This document shows positions 43,235-55,746 of a DNA stretch of 64,000 nucleotides, piece after piece. Origin of the DNA: Isoetes taiwanensis. Its lineage: Eukaryota; Streptophyta; Lycopodiopsida; Isoetales; Isoetaceae. The notes below the pieces were generated by a model. That model was given only the letters and a program-made list of their open reading frames with translations, was not told where the DNA came from and searched no databases. Both the position numbers and the translations under genes were made by a program. Where the stretch lies: the NCBI GenBank assembly GCA_021234155.1, contig JAJEKV010000005.1, positions 620,001 through 684,000 on the forward strand, given 5' to 3'. Each line of letters starts with the position of its first letter. Within the stretch, counting starts at the first letter, position 1.

Positions 43235-44463
43235 CTAGATGCCTTTTGAGGGCATAGTGATGTGCCGCAATAGCTGCATTCTAAATGCCAAGACCCACCG
43301 ACATATATTTCTCGTCCATTCCTTGCTCATGTAAGCCTTCAACTTAGGAAACCTCGTGCCATACTTATTTTTGAATGCATCCATCTTCTGTGTAGCTTCA
43401 ATTCTGCAGGCTTCTGCGTACACGCCCACGTAGTTTGTCCCTAGCTTTCCCCTTTCGACACCGCCCAAAATTGCTTCGCCTTGACCAGCATATAAGCCTA
43501 CGTGTGGATTGCCTATCCCATACATGATCGCTCCTAGCTCGGTGAACATCTTATTTTTGACGTCCCACGTTCCTCAACAACCACTTTAATTAGGCTCTCC
43601 TGACATGCCAAATGCAAATTTGAACAGGCACTCCCAGAAACACTTGCATTGCAATATAAAACAAACAAAACCAACATCAAACACAATTTGTGAGATACTA
43701 ATTTTCCACTTTAAGCAATGAAGCGATTCATCACCGTCTCACAAGCTTTGACTTCGGCATGGGCATCGTCCATAATGAAGCACGATGGTCGCCAAGCTGG
43801 ATCACAGAGGTGGACTGCATCCCTCAATGCTACGGGCCACTGCAATATTGCACTCTTGGTTCAGCTATTGGTAATAACCCAGGCAACCGGCATCCCATTG
43901 CAATGGTCATCAAACGCAATTAGGGTGAAGAGATAATACCTTGCAAAGTAATTAGGGGGCATCAATGTGGAATTACTAAGAGCTGCGATAATTTTAAGAG
44001 CACTGCCAGAGGATTACTTTTTGTGATTTGTCTTGAAAGTAGAGTCCATACATATCGCTTTGTCCTTCCCAAACCGGATCAAGACTTCCTTCTGGAGTTG
44101 CGTCATCACACCTAGCTGGAATAAGGCTCCTTGTTGGTGGACGAAGACACTATCTGCATTCAAGCAAGCCCACATATGGATGCTAGTAGGCAGGTCCTCG
44201 TGTAATTTCCAAGTGTCAGGCACGACAGACTTGTCTACATTGTAGATATCTGACATGTACAATATATCATCCCTGTTCAAGCTTTCTTTTCCTTTCACAG
44301 AGCATTTCAGGTTCCATCTCTCCTCGTGTATGTTCAACACACTGCGGGGGGTGTGGTCCCGCACAAGTTTTTGACGAATCCATTCCTTCTTCTCCTTGGA
44401 GATCCATGGTGCAAATCTGAACCTCATGCCCTTTTGCAGATCAAGTGCCTTGCCGTGAGCCAC
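43235..44463 (-). pseudogene. MULE-type (Mutator-like) transposase gene
   Basis: The exon 44463-44018 ends in RFGKDKAICMDSTFKTNHK. A 78-nt intron (44017-43940, GTAATC...TTTGCAAG) splices in frame to KYYLFTLIAFDDHCNGMPVA. This is the MULE core: first catalytic Asp in MDSTFKTN, then the G-x-PVAW-x-I strand. An in-frame TGA (43863-43861) follows, then LRDAVHLCDPAWRPSCFIMD with the second Asp in MDDAHAEVKAC. The C-terminal fragment 43549-43235 (FKNKYGTRFPKLKAYMSKEW..ICRWVLAFR) is the usual aromatic segment after the core. Upstream, 44684-44989 has a Cys/His-containing frame that may be its N-terminal zinc region. The stop and fragmented frames indicate an inactive copy. Confidence 0.8.
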
Positions 44464-44683
44464 CTCACCGCGCAGGTTAACATGCTCAAACCAGTAATAC
44501 GTGATCTTAGAGCATTTGAATGAGATAGAGTTGGCGGACTATGAAGTGGCATCAACAGCCCCTGCGAACACCCTCTCCTCTTTCAACCTTTCTTCGGCCC
44601 GGAACCTAGACGTATGCTTTCAACAAAGTGAGTGTTTGTTGAGTAGTCCTGAGGCCCGTAAGTACACCAATACCTGGCCGGGT

Positions 44684-44989
44684 TTATAGGATTAGTCTCA
44701 AACGAAGTATCACATTGCATCTTGAATAAGCCTGCATGCCATACCTTTTTATTGAGAGATATGAGTCCTTAGTTGGACATTTTAGATGTCGATGGGATGC
44801 ACTGCTTCTTAGATAGAAATTACACGGGGACTCTCTGAAAACTTGCTCACTGGCAACAAAGTCAGAAACTTGCCCCATGGGAATGCAACAAACCATGACG
44901 ATCATGGGTACACCGGATGGTAGAGAATGCTCCTCTGCATTCCATAGGAGTTGGCTGTGATCAAAGTAACCATCCACAGGCTCCTGCAC
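44684..44989 (-). CDS. possible N-terminal region of the MULE gene
   Basis: A 101-codon frame includes FRESPCNFYLRSSASHRHLK and CPTKDSYLSIKRYGMQAYSR, whose spacing of Cys, His and basic residues would suit a DNA-binding knuckle. Position and strand fit the MULE gene just downstream. No defined motif confirms it. Confidence 0.3.
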   Translation of the reverse strand: MQEPVDGYFDHSQLLWNAEEHSLPSGVPMIVMVCCIPMGQVSDFVASEQVFRESPCNFYLRSSASHRHLKCPTKDSYLSIKRYGMQAYSRCNVILRLRLIL

Positions 44990-46475
44990 CCTGATAATTT
45001 CCTGATGCTACATGGGATTGGAATTCTTAGCACTGGTGCTGCTTACGGTAAATGGAGTAGGGGTAGTAGATTACCAGCCCATCCGTTCACTCTACTTCCA
45101 CCATTCCGCGACAAGCGCATCTCCAAACAGCCTCTCCCCTGATCGGGTGCCATGGTTCGGCTCTTGTGCCATTATTCACTCGGATCAATCATAACCCCAA
45201 GTCTGTCAGCCGTGTTGGATGGACAGCGTGGATGCACCCTCATAGGTTTGAGGGGCAAGATCGTTCCGGGATCGCTACCTTGGTGAGAGAGTGGGATCGA
45301 TCACCGAAGTGTGCAGCGTCCGGAATCCACTACCGTGATTAGGCGATAAATCGTCCGGGATCGCTACCTTGGTCGGCGGGGATGCGATCGCCGGCATTGG
45401 GCAGCCCTTGAGAGACAACCATACATGATTCGGTAAACCCGGTGGCAGGATCGCTTCTGGCAATTAGCCATACATGATTACGGCTTTCTGCTTCCGGCGC
45501 CCGAGGCCTTGGCGTTTGTCGATGCAAAGCGAGGATCCGTCAGCCCGAATGCGGCTGGAATCTCGGGCATAAGTGATCCCGAGCCACATATTTCTCTTAC
45601 TCCCGTTATTGTGGACATGGTGCTTTTTGGAATCATGATTACGTGATTCCGGGCCGTCGCGGTTAGCGGAAAAGGATCTGGCGCCAGGCATGCGGTGTAC
45701 GATTACTGGCGATGCTCAACCCGGAATCCACAAAGGCTGGGATCGGTAGGGATATGGCGGGGATGGGATACCATGTCGGGGAGAAATTCGGAGAGATCCC
45801 AGTTATGGAGCCTTTGCATGGGCGATGGAGATGCTTTCGGATTGCGTCGTGGTCCGATCTTATCAACGATTCCTGGACCGTTGTCTGATACGAACTGACA
45901 ACGATGCCACGTCGTCCAGGTTCGGTTAGAAGTAGCCACGGGTGGACGAAATCCCCCGTTTCGGTATCCTGGCAGAAGGGCTCTCCGGTTTGTGCTCCCA
46001 AGAGCCGGAATGCCTCCGGGATGGAGGCGAGGGGGTAAACCGATCGCTAAGACCGCAGCATTAGCGATGACTTCGGGTCTTCGGACCGGCGACAATGGTC
46101 GGGGTTGCCACCTGTGGACCCACGCCAAATGGGTCCGTGGAGAATAGCAGGGGATCCCGGAATCCGGTTTATTTTGCTCTGAAATCTACCAACCCGGGGT
46201 ATAATTATCTTGACCCTTTTTATATGTGGCAAGAAAGGGTTTTTGCCGTTCTGGAACATAAAGGGACCTTTTCATAAAATGCAAAGTGTTGGGTATGTTA
46301 TAAAGGTTCCTTTTCGTAAAATGCAAGGTAATGTATTTGGTATTTAAAGGACTGCGATAGCGAGGGGTTCAAGGTGGGTGAGATCATTGAGGCATTGGTC
46401 ATCCTTTGGCAATGACGCGACTCTGAACTTGACAACTTCTTGAAGATAATTCCTCTTCTTATCCATCCTTTCACG
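44990..46475. other. GC-rich stretch without an assignable gene
   Basis: Higher GC than its surroundings. CGGGATCGCTACCTTGGT occurs at 45267-45284 and 45357-45374. Overlapping frames on several strands (45464-46128) reflect composition. It may be the terminal or captured region of the neighbouring MULE, but no terminal inverted repeat was found. TTCC-TTTTC-TAAAATGCAA is repeated at 46265-46326. Confidence 0.4.
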
Positions 46476-46485
46476 CCTGTAAATG

Positions 46486-46924
46486 GAAGGCCGTATGTAT
46501 CATCTGGGAAGTGGTTTTTTCGGACACGGATGTGGTTAATCTAGACACTTGTTATCAACCACGAAGAACTGCGTAGTTTGAAGCCCAAAACCAACTATTT
46601 TTGCCAATTTTTTGATCGATTCTGCTCTATTTCACCTCAAATCTCTTCCTCTCTTCATCAATCTAGCATAAAAGGAGATATAAAGCTATTGACATACTTT
46701 TTAAAGCGGATCAAATGGCTCATGGAGCAGCAAGAACGATTTGATCAAAATTTTTGCCCTGCCGCACAGTTCCATGCCTGGTTTCTTATCCGGACTAACC
46801 ACTTTTTTGTCTTGACTAATTACCTTTTGTCCGGATTAACCACATTGGCTGATATTGGATGTCCGGATTAACCACACGACTGTGTCCGAAAAAACCACTT
46901 CCAGGATGATATATACGGTCTTCT
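46486..46924. mobile_element. Mutator-type MITE
   Basis: Long terminal inverted repeats: the left end GAAGGCCGTATGTATCATCT...GAAGTGGTTTTTTCGGACAC matches the reverse complement of the right end (GAAGACCGTATATATCATCC...). They share most of about 60 bp and continue into GTGGTTAATC. It is flanked by a 10-bp direct repeat CCTGTAAATG at 46476-46485 and 46925-46934. That is close to the 9-11-bp duplication typical of Mutator-like elements. Inside, TCCGGA-TAACCAC occurs three times near the right end. There is no transposase, and the 97-codon frame 46578-46871 is not convincing. Confidence 0.9.
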
Positions 46925-46934
46925 CCTGTAAATG

Positions 46935-49900
46935 ATTACCGCAATATAGCATGTATTATATTGGGAGCTACAAAGAGCTTTGATTTAAAGAAACTAATAT
47001 AATACAACACGATGAGGTCATGGTTGTTTGACGTGACAGTTTTAATCTTCTATTGTTGTTCTTGACATCTTAATCTTCTAGTGTTATTCTTATGTTTGGA
47101 TTCGTCAACCACCTCAAAGCCCTACAGGGCATAATGGCTCTCCCTATGTGAATTACATACTACAGTTATTTTTCTAGCATCCCTATGTTTAGAAACCTTT
47201 TTGTATATTTTTATGTTTTTTAGAAATTTAATCTTTTTGGTAGCATGTGATAACCCACATTCCTTTTCCTTTTAATCTGTTTAGACCCAAGACCTCAGCC
47301 TAGACCCTTCAATCGATGGTGGCAGGTAGCCCTTAAGAGCGAGTTAAGCCAAAAGGCTATTTTTAAAATTGTCCTGAGAAATTTTGACGCCAAGCTATGG
47401 TAGAGTAGGGGCCCGTTATAGATGAATAAAATAAAATTAGCCAACGTTTCTACAAACAAATCTCACTCCACTTGAAAATTCGCCACATCCACTAAGCGTC
47501 ATAACTATGGATTCGCCTTATCCTCTACCCTCCATCTCGAAGATTTCCTAAGGAATCGCCTAATATTCTAGGCTTTCTTCATAACCTAATCTATTCTCCA
47601 TATCCATCCAGGTACATATGATAATTTTAAGAGTTATTTTTGTAGCTATTGTGTTTCAAATACCGAGGATGCCTTTGGAGAGCATTTTTTAGGACCTCCT
47701 TTTAATAGATTTGTTTTATCTACAAGGATAAACAACGTTCTCATTTGCAAGGTTAAGTTGTGGTCTTGCATCATGCAACTATAGTTATAATGTGTTTGTG
47801 TCCTTGATTAAATATGGATGCCGATTGAATAAAATTTTACCACGAAATTGCGCTTGAAAAATAAAGACACTTAAATCTTGGCAAAATAATATTGGCCATG
47901 GTTCGCCTAGATTTCTATAAAAACATTTATGTCTAGAAAATATTTCATGACATAACTAATTTTACAACTCTATTATTCGCCCGACCTTCTAAATTATGCT
48001 TAGACGAATTTAGCCTTAAGGGCAACCCTGATGGTAAGATACATGAATAAAAGGTTTTTGTTACTCAATTGTCCATTCATTCTGCAGCTCGAGTTTACAC
48101 TTATATGAAGATTGTGAAACTAATTTCTATTCTCCCGCCAATAACATTTAAAGTTTGAATAAGTTACGTTCACGCTGTAATGCATTCATACCATTATACC
48201 ATTTCAAGCAACATGAAAAAAGAGTAGATGCCAATTCACATAAAGAGTAATGCTCTGGTACCTGATATAGAGGCAGATTCTGAGGTTATAATTGGTGTTG
48301 CACTTGATGCTCAATTGCATTCTCAGGCACTGCCTTTAAGAGAGATGCTCTTGGCACCAAAAACTTCCATACGGTCTTCCACCCCATATGCCTACAGATG
48401 GATTGCCAGCCCTAGCAGGTGATATTGGCTCATGGTCTTGCTCCCATTGTGGGGCAACGCAGTAACCAACACATCTACACTGCCATGTGCCTACCACACC
48501 CATTCCTAGATTAGCTGCTGCAGTTGTATGCATCCGGTAAAAAGTTCTTTGACGAGAGTTTCCCAAAATTGCCTTGGTTTTAGCCTCCTCGCTTTTTCGT
48601 GACTTACTTTTCGGTGAATTAAATTTCATCAACATAAAAGTTCTATCATAAATCTAGGACCCAAACTAATACTGCAAAGAAAAAGAACGGTAATGAAAAC
48701 TATTAATAGAGAAGCATGAGCTGCAGCAAGCTCCCGAAGGAGATCTGCTAAAGTAGTGTGATGTTTGGACAAAAATACAGTATAGTTAAGCCCTAAGAAT
48801 TTAAATGCCACATGGCAGAATAGTAATCCAAGAGACCGATTAGTATAGTTCGCGGGAATACTGGGCAGCATGACCAAGTACTTACCTCGAAAGAAAATCC
48901 ACAAAAAATTGAAGATCGACCCGGTAGCCCTTGGATGACTATAACTAAGAAGATGAAGAAAATGGGATTGTAATGAAAAGGATACTCAATAAAGAGTGTT
49001 TTGCCCTAATCCGGGCTAAACGTGCCTAGCGTTAAGCTTTGAAAATCGCGCCAACCTCCACCGGATAGGCTTAAAATTTTGCGCAAAATTTGAAAAGAGC
49101 AAAATTACAAAAGGTTGTATGGTTTAAGAACAGGTTGCTTTCGGAAGCTATGCCAAAGAGCTTCGGTAATTGCGTGGCCTCTCTTTATCTGGCGATTAGA
49201 AGACAAGCTGCTTTGGACATGGCACCCAATCCTTCTCTGTTAGACTTCAACATTCTCGCCGCAAGAGTTGAGTGCTTTCTACAGCAAAGGCCTATATTTT
49301 GGACCAAATTCGCGCGATCCTCACGGTTTATTCCTTCCGATTGATGACTTTAAAGGTGTGAAACCGTAAAAAGTTGCTTTATATTTTACCATTTTTGCAA
49401 AAAATATGGATTCATGGTTTACTAAGGATCGTCAGCTAAAAGAACTCATAAAGCCAAAAAATTTGATAATAATTGCATCCCAATTATAGTAGTAAATTAA
49501 AAGCCCAAATTAATGGATATTTTGCATTAAAAACCCCGATTTTATGGTAAAAACATCAATTCTACTAAAACTGGTTTATAAAAAATGTTGGAAAAATAGG
49601 AAACAATGCCACCATTTCTATAGTTTAGAAGAGGCTGCTAGAGGATGATAGTGTCATCATTGTTCCTTCCCTACTCCATTATTTTTGAAAGAATTGAAGG
49701 AAGGGCATCGGAATGGATGTACCCAACAGGTTAGCTAGTTTCCAAAGTGGCTGCCCAATACTTCAGCCACTTTGCCAGGTTTACATTAGAGAAAAAAATG
49801 GGGTCTCCAACCATCCCTTAAACTTAATTAGTGAAATTCCACATAGGTTTACACATGGATCAATGGGAAGACACCTTGTATATTTCCTAAGGGCACATTA

Positions 49901-52900
49901 GGTGGCAATAGAAACATTTTTTTTCCTTATTGTAGCATCCACATGGCGACATTTAGTTGGACGCGTGCTTCAATTAAAGCTTCTCTTATGTGGGTAAAGA
50001 TTTCTGAATCTTACTAGATTCATGTGTGCACAAAAATCTAAACCCACGAAATCTTCAGAAACTTTTTAATTATAGAAACTTTTGAACATGTTACAGAAAT
50101 TTTTTATGTACTTCCTTCCTTCCTTCCAAAAAAAACTTGTGTAATAGGGTTTTGATTCTGTCTATCCATATAATCATTCGGTTCTCTAACATATTGGAAG
50201 GCAAAGAAAGACAGATCGGGTGTAGTTCTTGCTAATTTATATCAGAATTTTTTCATGATGTGTATCATGGCGAGGAGGTATAGCTACCCAAAAGGCTTAG
50301 AAAAATGCTTTCCGGCCTACAAAAGTTTTGTAACTCTTCTTTATGCTCGCAGATCAATTTGATTGGAAGAATGATGCTTTTATTAGTTCAAAGACGAACC
50401 ATTCGGTGAACATCTGCATTACTTTGTGGCCTTTCTATTTCGCGGTATGATAGATCCTACAATCCCATTATATTACGTGACATCTAATTTGCTTTGAGTT
50501 TAACATGTCATTGTCATTTCATACTTTTATAGACATTGAAGATGTAAGCTTGGGTTTAGATAACTGTGTGTATCTAATTGTGTCATACTATTGTTTCATG
50601 TGCATCAAAAGAAGTTCCTCAATCTTGTTCTTTTAGAAATAGTAGAGCTGGTATCTCCTTGCTTCTTCTCCTTCTAGTGCTTAGTTGCAATGGTTTGGTT
50701 CTAAACATTTCCGTAAGCACTTCTCATGTCGTTTGCATGTATAAAATTGTTCCCCTTATATTTGTTTGCCGTCCGAGATCATCCGAAAGCTAGGAAAGAA
50801 CGATTGGGAATATTGTAGGGAATGCAAAAATAGAATGTTAAGATTGTAAGTTCTCAAATGTAATCATCATAAAAAATCAATAGTACAATAGGAAAAAATT
50901 TGTTGGATCTTTGGATCTTGAGGTTCAATTCGGAAATTTTTAAACGTGTAGTCCTCATATCTTATAGCTCCGGTACATGTGCATCTGTATTTCTAAGCAT
51001 TCCAAGACATGCATAGCTTGCACAAGAAAATCCATAAGAAAATCCTTTCTTGTTTACGTATGCTCAAGGCCTGTACTAACATACATGGTCCCCAGACTGT
51101 CTCTTGTGACTAGGAGAGATCATGAGGCATCCAAAGCACGACAACATCAAGGCTCTAATAATCATGGAATATATCTAGTTTGTTGACTACAACTCTAGTA
51201 TGCAGACCTTGCAAATATGAAGCCGCATGACTTTATACATTTGTGCGGTCCTTAACTTGCTTTGGGAACATGTAAGTCAAATTCAAAAATGGTTCAACTC
51301 ATTCTATATTGCATATGGAAAATGTCAATAACAAGGTTTTGAATCCCTCGTAGTACCTGGCCAAAGGATATCTCTTTACATATTGTCTGCCACAATAACA
51401 AGATCGAAATATGGAGAAAATTCCATGTTCATTTTATCCAAGCGATCATCAGAGAAGAGAAATTTAGAATCTATATGAAAAATTAAATAGACAAAAGCTG
51501 GAAGAAACCGTGTAAGCATAACAAAATGTTTGTATGGCTAGTAATAAACTTGAGACAGTAATTGTGAATAGCCAAAAACTCACCCCGTTTGTTCATAGCA
51601 TGCATGCTAGTAATGCATTTTGTTAAGCATAAAAAATAGTACAAGCTAAGGCCAAACGAATTTCACAGGCTCAACGATACATTTCCTTCAATCATCTCGA
51701 TCGATTTCTTTTCATCTCTAGCCCTATTCTCAACTATGCATACTCTTTCGGTGGGAGCACTGGTTGTGCCATAACAAAACCCAAACGTAATGAGCAAAAA
51801 TTTTGGTGGATTTAAGTATGTGAGAGTTTCGGTGCCGTGAAATATTAAGTAAATGAGGATCACGGACAACACATGAGGCAAACCCCATTTTTTATTTTTT
51901 TTTTAATATGTGTGCCACATAGATAAAGGGATAGTGTCTCGAAGTTATAAAGATATGTTCTAAGCATTGAAGGATTCTATAAAATCTCCTTGTTATGAAG
52001 GCAAAGAGATGATGTGGAAAAAGAATTAAAAGTAATAAAGGAAATGACACTGGCATTCTTCTTGGGAAGACGGTTGGAGACCTCATTTTTCTCTAATACT
52101 TAATATGAAGTAAGTTTTGGAGCCGTTATTGAAATATTCACGGAATATGCCAGTATGGCCTTAATTTTTTAGCGTGCGTATGTTTGAAGGTTTTAGAGGA
52201 AAGAAGGGAATAATGATGGCCCGGATGAATTACGGCCGATCTGCAGCACCCTAAACCATCTTAGGGTATTAATTTTGAACGTTCTACTTTTCTTTTCAGT
52301 TTCTTGGCCAGTTCTAAATGGGAGCATTGTACCCTTGCTTATTCTTCTTGTTCTTAGGGAATTCTCATTGGATCTTAAGAATCCATCATCATTTGAATCC
52401 ATTGATTTTTCCGTGAGTATTTGCCTCTGGTTCTTGGCGTTTGGTGCAAATACTAAATATGTAAGGAGGTATTTCTTTATAGGCCTATTTTGTTTGAAAC
52501 ATATATATTTTTTTATCTTTGCACAATCTCTCGATAAAACTTTAATCCATCCATAGCCACCATTCTCAACAAACCTCATACCATGGTTCAATTATCCCTA
52601 TTGCATCAGAGGGGTACAAATTTTTGAAACCCCTTTGGTCCCTCTTGTAAGATATTTATGTGTTTTTTTTGTGTTCTTTTCCGCCGCAGTATAGCCCAGG
52701 AGCCTTGAGCATTGGATTGGAACTGGGGTTTGATTCCCCAGGCTCATGTTATGGTGGAATCCCGTTCATGTGTTTGAGTTATAAAGTATTGGACTGTATT
52801 ACTTGTATTACTATGACACTGTATTGTACAAATGCCAGAATACTATTTTAACCAATGGTTGATGGTTTCATAGTGCCTCCTTTAAAATGGGGCCAACAAG

Positions 52901-53300
52901 GGCGAGTTTGACTCAATAAAGACCCTAGATGGGCGAACAGGATCTGTGGAGGGGGAATATCCTACCAAATGTGCCAGGATCCAAGGGCCAAAAACAATTG
53001 GTGAACTCTAAATCGCAGTTCTGTGCACATTATGCTAAAATCGTAGCCTCTGACCATTTTCGCTCCTTTTGTGGTGATGCCCAAGGTCCTTAGGCAATGC
53101 ATGCAACGTATTGGCCATAAACCAGAGCAGCAGTAGGATGGTCGAAATTAAAAAATGAGGGGGGTTTGAACGATGGCAACCACATCGGATTTGCTACGTT
53201 ATCGAGAGGTCTAGTCTCTAATATGTTCGATTATTTGAACTAGTTTATCTGGGCTGTTGGGTCAGTGTAATTGAATGAAGAATTGAGCCTTCTTCAGGGC
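46935..53300. other. long stretch without a supported gene
   Basis: AT-rich sequence with only short frames. The best candidates are 49090-49344 plus (WFKNRLLSEAMPKSFGNCVA, then LDMAPNPSLLDFNILAARVE), 48336-48635 and 48629-48904 minus, and 52193-52591 minus. None shows a recognisable domain, splice context or repeat support. TTCCTTCCTTCC at about 50110 is a minor microsatellite. Confidence 0.4.
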
Positions 53301-53307
53301 ATGCGCA

Positions 53308-55746
53308 GTGAGAAGCCTAGAAGAAACATGTAATTGCTCTAGATGTAGCAGCATGGGGTGCAATGTTCGAGGCATGTGCTCAGCATGGAGAGGCCATATG
53401 GCTCTAGAAAGTCTTGAAAGGATGGGACAAGAGGGTATCAGTTCAAATGAAATCACCCTTATAAGTGCCTTAAAAGCATGTCTCAGAACAGGAGCATTGG
53501 AAGAATGTAGATCCATACATAACAGAATTACCAGTGATGGGCTCGAGTTAAGACCTGTTTTGAATGCACTCATCAATATGTATGCCAAATTTGGTCGCCT
53601 TCACGAGGCATCCCATGTCTTTAATGGATTGGCCAAACCAAATATCATGTCATGGGGAGCAATGATAGCAGGATATGCACAGCAGGGAGATGCCAGCTTG
53701 GTCCTAGAATGCTTTGAAAATATGCAACGCGAAGGCATGAAGCTGAATAAAGTCATATTCTTATGTGTCTTGAAAGCATGTGCAAGAACAGGAGAACTAA
53801 AGGAGGGCAGGTTCCTGCACAGTCGTATTATTGAAGCTCAATATGGATTTGATGTTGTTCTAGGGAGTGCTTTAATTGACATGTATGCAAAATGTGGAAG
53901 TCTTGAGGAGGCATGTCAGATTATCAGTACAGTTCCAAATTGTAATGTCGTATCATGGAATGCTCTCATTTCAGGATGCAGCCAGCATGGAAAAGGTTGC
54001 AGAGCTTTAGAATTTTTTGAAAAGATGCAAAATGAAGGCACAAGCCCAGATGAAACGACATTTTCATGCATTTTGAAAGCATGTTCTAGCATAGGACAAC
54101 TAGAGAAGGGGAGGCTCATCCACAGTGATGCTATAAAACGTGGACTCCAGATACATGTTTTGATAATTAATACATTAATAAGTATGTATGCCAAATGTGG
54201 AAGTTTAATGGAGGCACTTAAAGCCTTTAGTAAACTAAGAAATCGGAATTCAATGTCTTGGAATGCCATCATTTCAGCATATATATTGCATGGTGACGGC
54301 ATTAGAGCCCTAGATTGTTTTGAGGAGATGCGTAACGAGAACATGAAATCCACTCAAATTACATTTCTGAACATCTTGAAAGCATGTGGAATCACAGGAC
54401 ATATAGCTGGAGGAAGGCATATTCATGAAGAAATTCTAGAACTTGGACTTCCTTGTGCTGACGAGATAGGAAGTACTTTGATGGATATGTATGCCAAATG
54501 TGGAAGCTTAGAAGATGCAGATAGAGTCTTTGTCAACTTATCTTCGCGAGATGTTGTATCATGGAATGTGATCATTTCGGGATATGCCCAGCATGGAAAT
54601 GGTTCAGTGGCTCTAATATGCTTTGATGAAATGCAAAATGAAAATACGAAACCAAATGAAGTGACATTATTGGGTGCCTTGAAAGCATGCCTAAGCATGA
54701 CAACAGTTACTTATGGAAGGCTCATTCACAACAGGATCATTGAAACTGGTCATACAGATGTTCTTATCGGGAATACACTCATTGATATGTATGCCAAACA
54801 TGGTTCCATTGAGGAGGCTCATAATGTCTTTGACAAAATGTCAGTTGTAGACATAGCATCATGGAATGCAAAAATTGCAGCATATTCCCAAAATGGTGAG
54901 TGTCTTTGGGCACTTCAAACTTTTGAACAAATGTGTCAGGAAGGCGTAATGCCCAATGTGGTGTCATGGGGTTCTCTAATTACTGGATATGCCCAGTCTG
55001 GTGAAGCATCTCACGCCCTGCAGTTTTACAAGGAGATGCAACAAAAAGGAATAGAGCCAGACATAGTCATCCTTTTAAGTGTTCTGAAAGCATGTACTAC
55101 CATGGGAGCACTCGACCATGGGAGAACCGTACATGAGCAGATTAGAAAATGTAGGGTACAATTGGATGTGGTTATGGGGAGTATATTGTTGGATATGTAT
55201 GCCAAATGTGGAAGCCTACAAGAGGCGTGCAAAATGTTTGAAGAACAACCTAGTCAAGATATTGTGTTGTGGAATGCTATGATCATGGGTTATTCCCAGC
55301 ATGGGGAATGTCTTCTTGCTTTTAAGTGTTTTGAGAATATGCAACAGGGAGGCATAGGGCCAGATGAGAATTCATTTAGCTATGTACTGATTGCCTGTGG
55401 CCATGCCGGATTTCTAGATGAAGGCTGGTGGTATTTTAAACAAATGAGAAGAAAACATGGCATAAGACCGAACGTTTCTCATCACATCTACATAATTGAC
55501 ATCTTGGGTCGTCTGGGTCTCCTCAGTATGGCAGAGGAGTTTCTTCGAGCCAATATCGAGATCAGCACCATGGCATGGATCTCACTGGTTAGATCTTGCA
55601 GAATGCATGGCAATGTGGAGCTGGGAAGGAGTTGCTTTGAAAAAATTATCTGCTTGGATTCCTCCTGTGCTGCTGGATACGTGATCATGTCAAACGCTTA
55701 TGCAGATGCTTATGCAGGAAAAAACAAGAAGGTGCAATGCACATGA
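53308..55746 (+). CDS. PLS-class pentatricopeptide repeat protein (E type, truncated)
   Basis: A single uninterrupted frame of about 800 codons is composed of roughly 21 tandem PPR motifs in P-L-S order. L motifs read like PDETTFSCILKACSSIGQLE, S motifs like NTLISMYAKCGSLMEA and P motifs like VVSWNALISGCSQHGKGCRA. They are followed by an E1-like NVELGRSCFEKIICLDSSCA and the start of E2 (AAGYVIMSNAYADA). Such proteins bind organellar RNA, and E/DYW-type members act in C-to-U or U-to-C editing or splicing. The E2 domain is cut short by a stop and no DYW domain follows. At the 5' end the true coding sense (LDVAAWGAMFEACAQHGEAI) lies one frame over and is joined at 53399-53401 (ATATGG/CTC) by one missing G. 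Before it an in-frame stop occurs near 53320. So the gene is truncated at both ends or frameshifted and may be a pseudogene. No targeting peptide can be placed. Confidence 0.88.
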   Translation: MRSLEETCNCSRCSSMGCNVRGMCSAWRGHMALESLERMGQEGISSNEITLISALKACLRTGALEECRSIHNRITSDGLELRPVLNALINMYAKFGRLHEASHVFNGLAKPNIMSWGAMIAGYAQQGDASLVLECFENMQREGMKLNKVIFLCVLKACARTGELKEGRFLHSRIIEAQYGFDVVLGSALIDMYAKCGSLEEACQIISTVPNCNVVSWNALISGCSQHGKGCRALEFFEKMQNEGTSPDETTFSCILKACSSIGQLEKGRLIHSDAIKRGLQIHVLIINTLISMYAKCGSLMEALKAFSKLRNRNSMSWNAIISAYILHGDGIRALDCFEEMRNENMKSTQITFLNILKACGITGHIAGGRHIHEEILELGLPCADEIGSTLMDMYAKCGSLEDADRVFVNLSSRDVVSWNVIISGYAQHGNGSVALICFDEMQNENTKPNEVTLLGALKACLSMTTVTYGRLIHNRIIETGHTDVLIGNTLIDMYAKHGSIEEAHNVFDKMSVVDIASWNAKIAAYSQNGECLWALQTFEQMCQEGVMPNVVSWGSLITGYAQSGEASHALQFYKEMQQKGIEPDIVILLSVLKACTTMGALDHGRTVHEQIRKCRVQLDVVMGSILLDMYAKCGSLQEACKMFEEQPSQDIVLWNAMIMGYSQHGECLLAFKCFENMQQGGIGPDENSFSYVLIACGHAGFLDEGWWYFKQMRRKHGIRPNVSHHIYIIDILGRLGLLSMAEEFLRANIEISTMAWISLVRSCRMHGNVELGRSCFEKIICLDSSCAAGYVIMSNAYADAYAGKNKKVQCT

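Noticed and set aside
45464-46128. Overlapping 75-141-codon minus frames in a GC-rich region
   Set aside because: Multiple overlapping frames with no domain. Arg/Pro-rich composition explains their length.
53262-55232. Several minus-strand frames of 60-145 codons
   Set aside because: They are antisense shadows of the PPR repeat gene.
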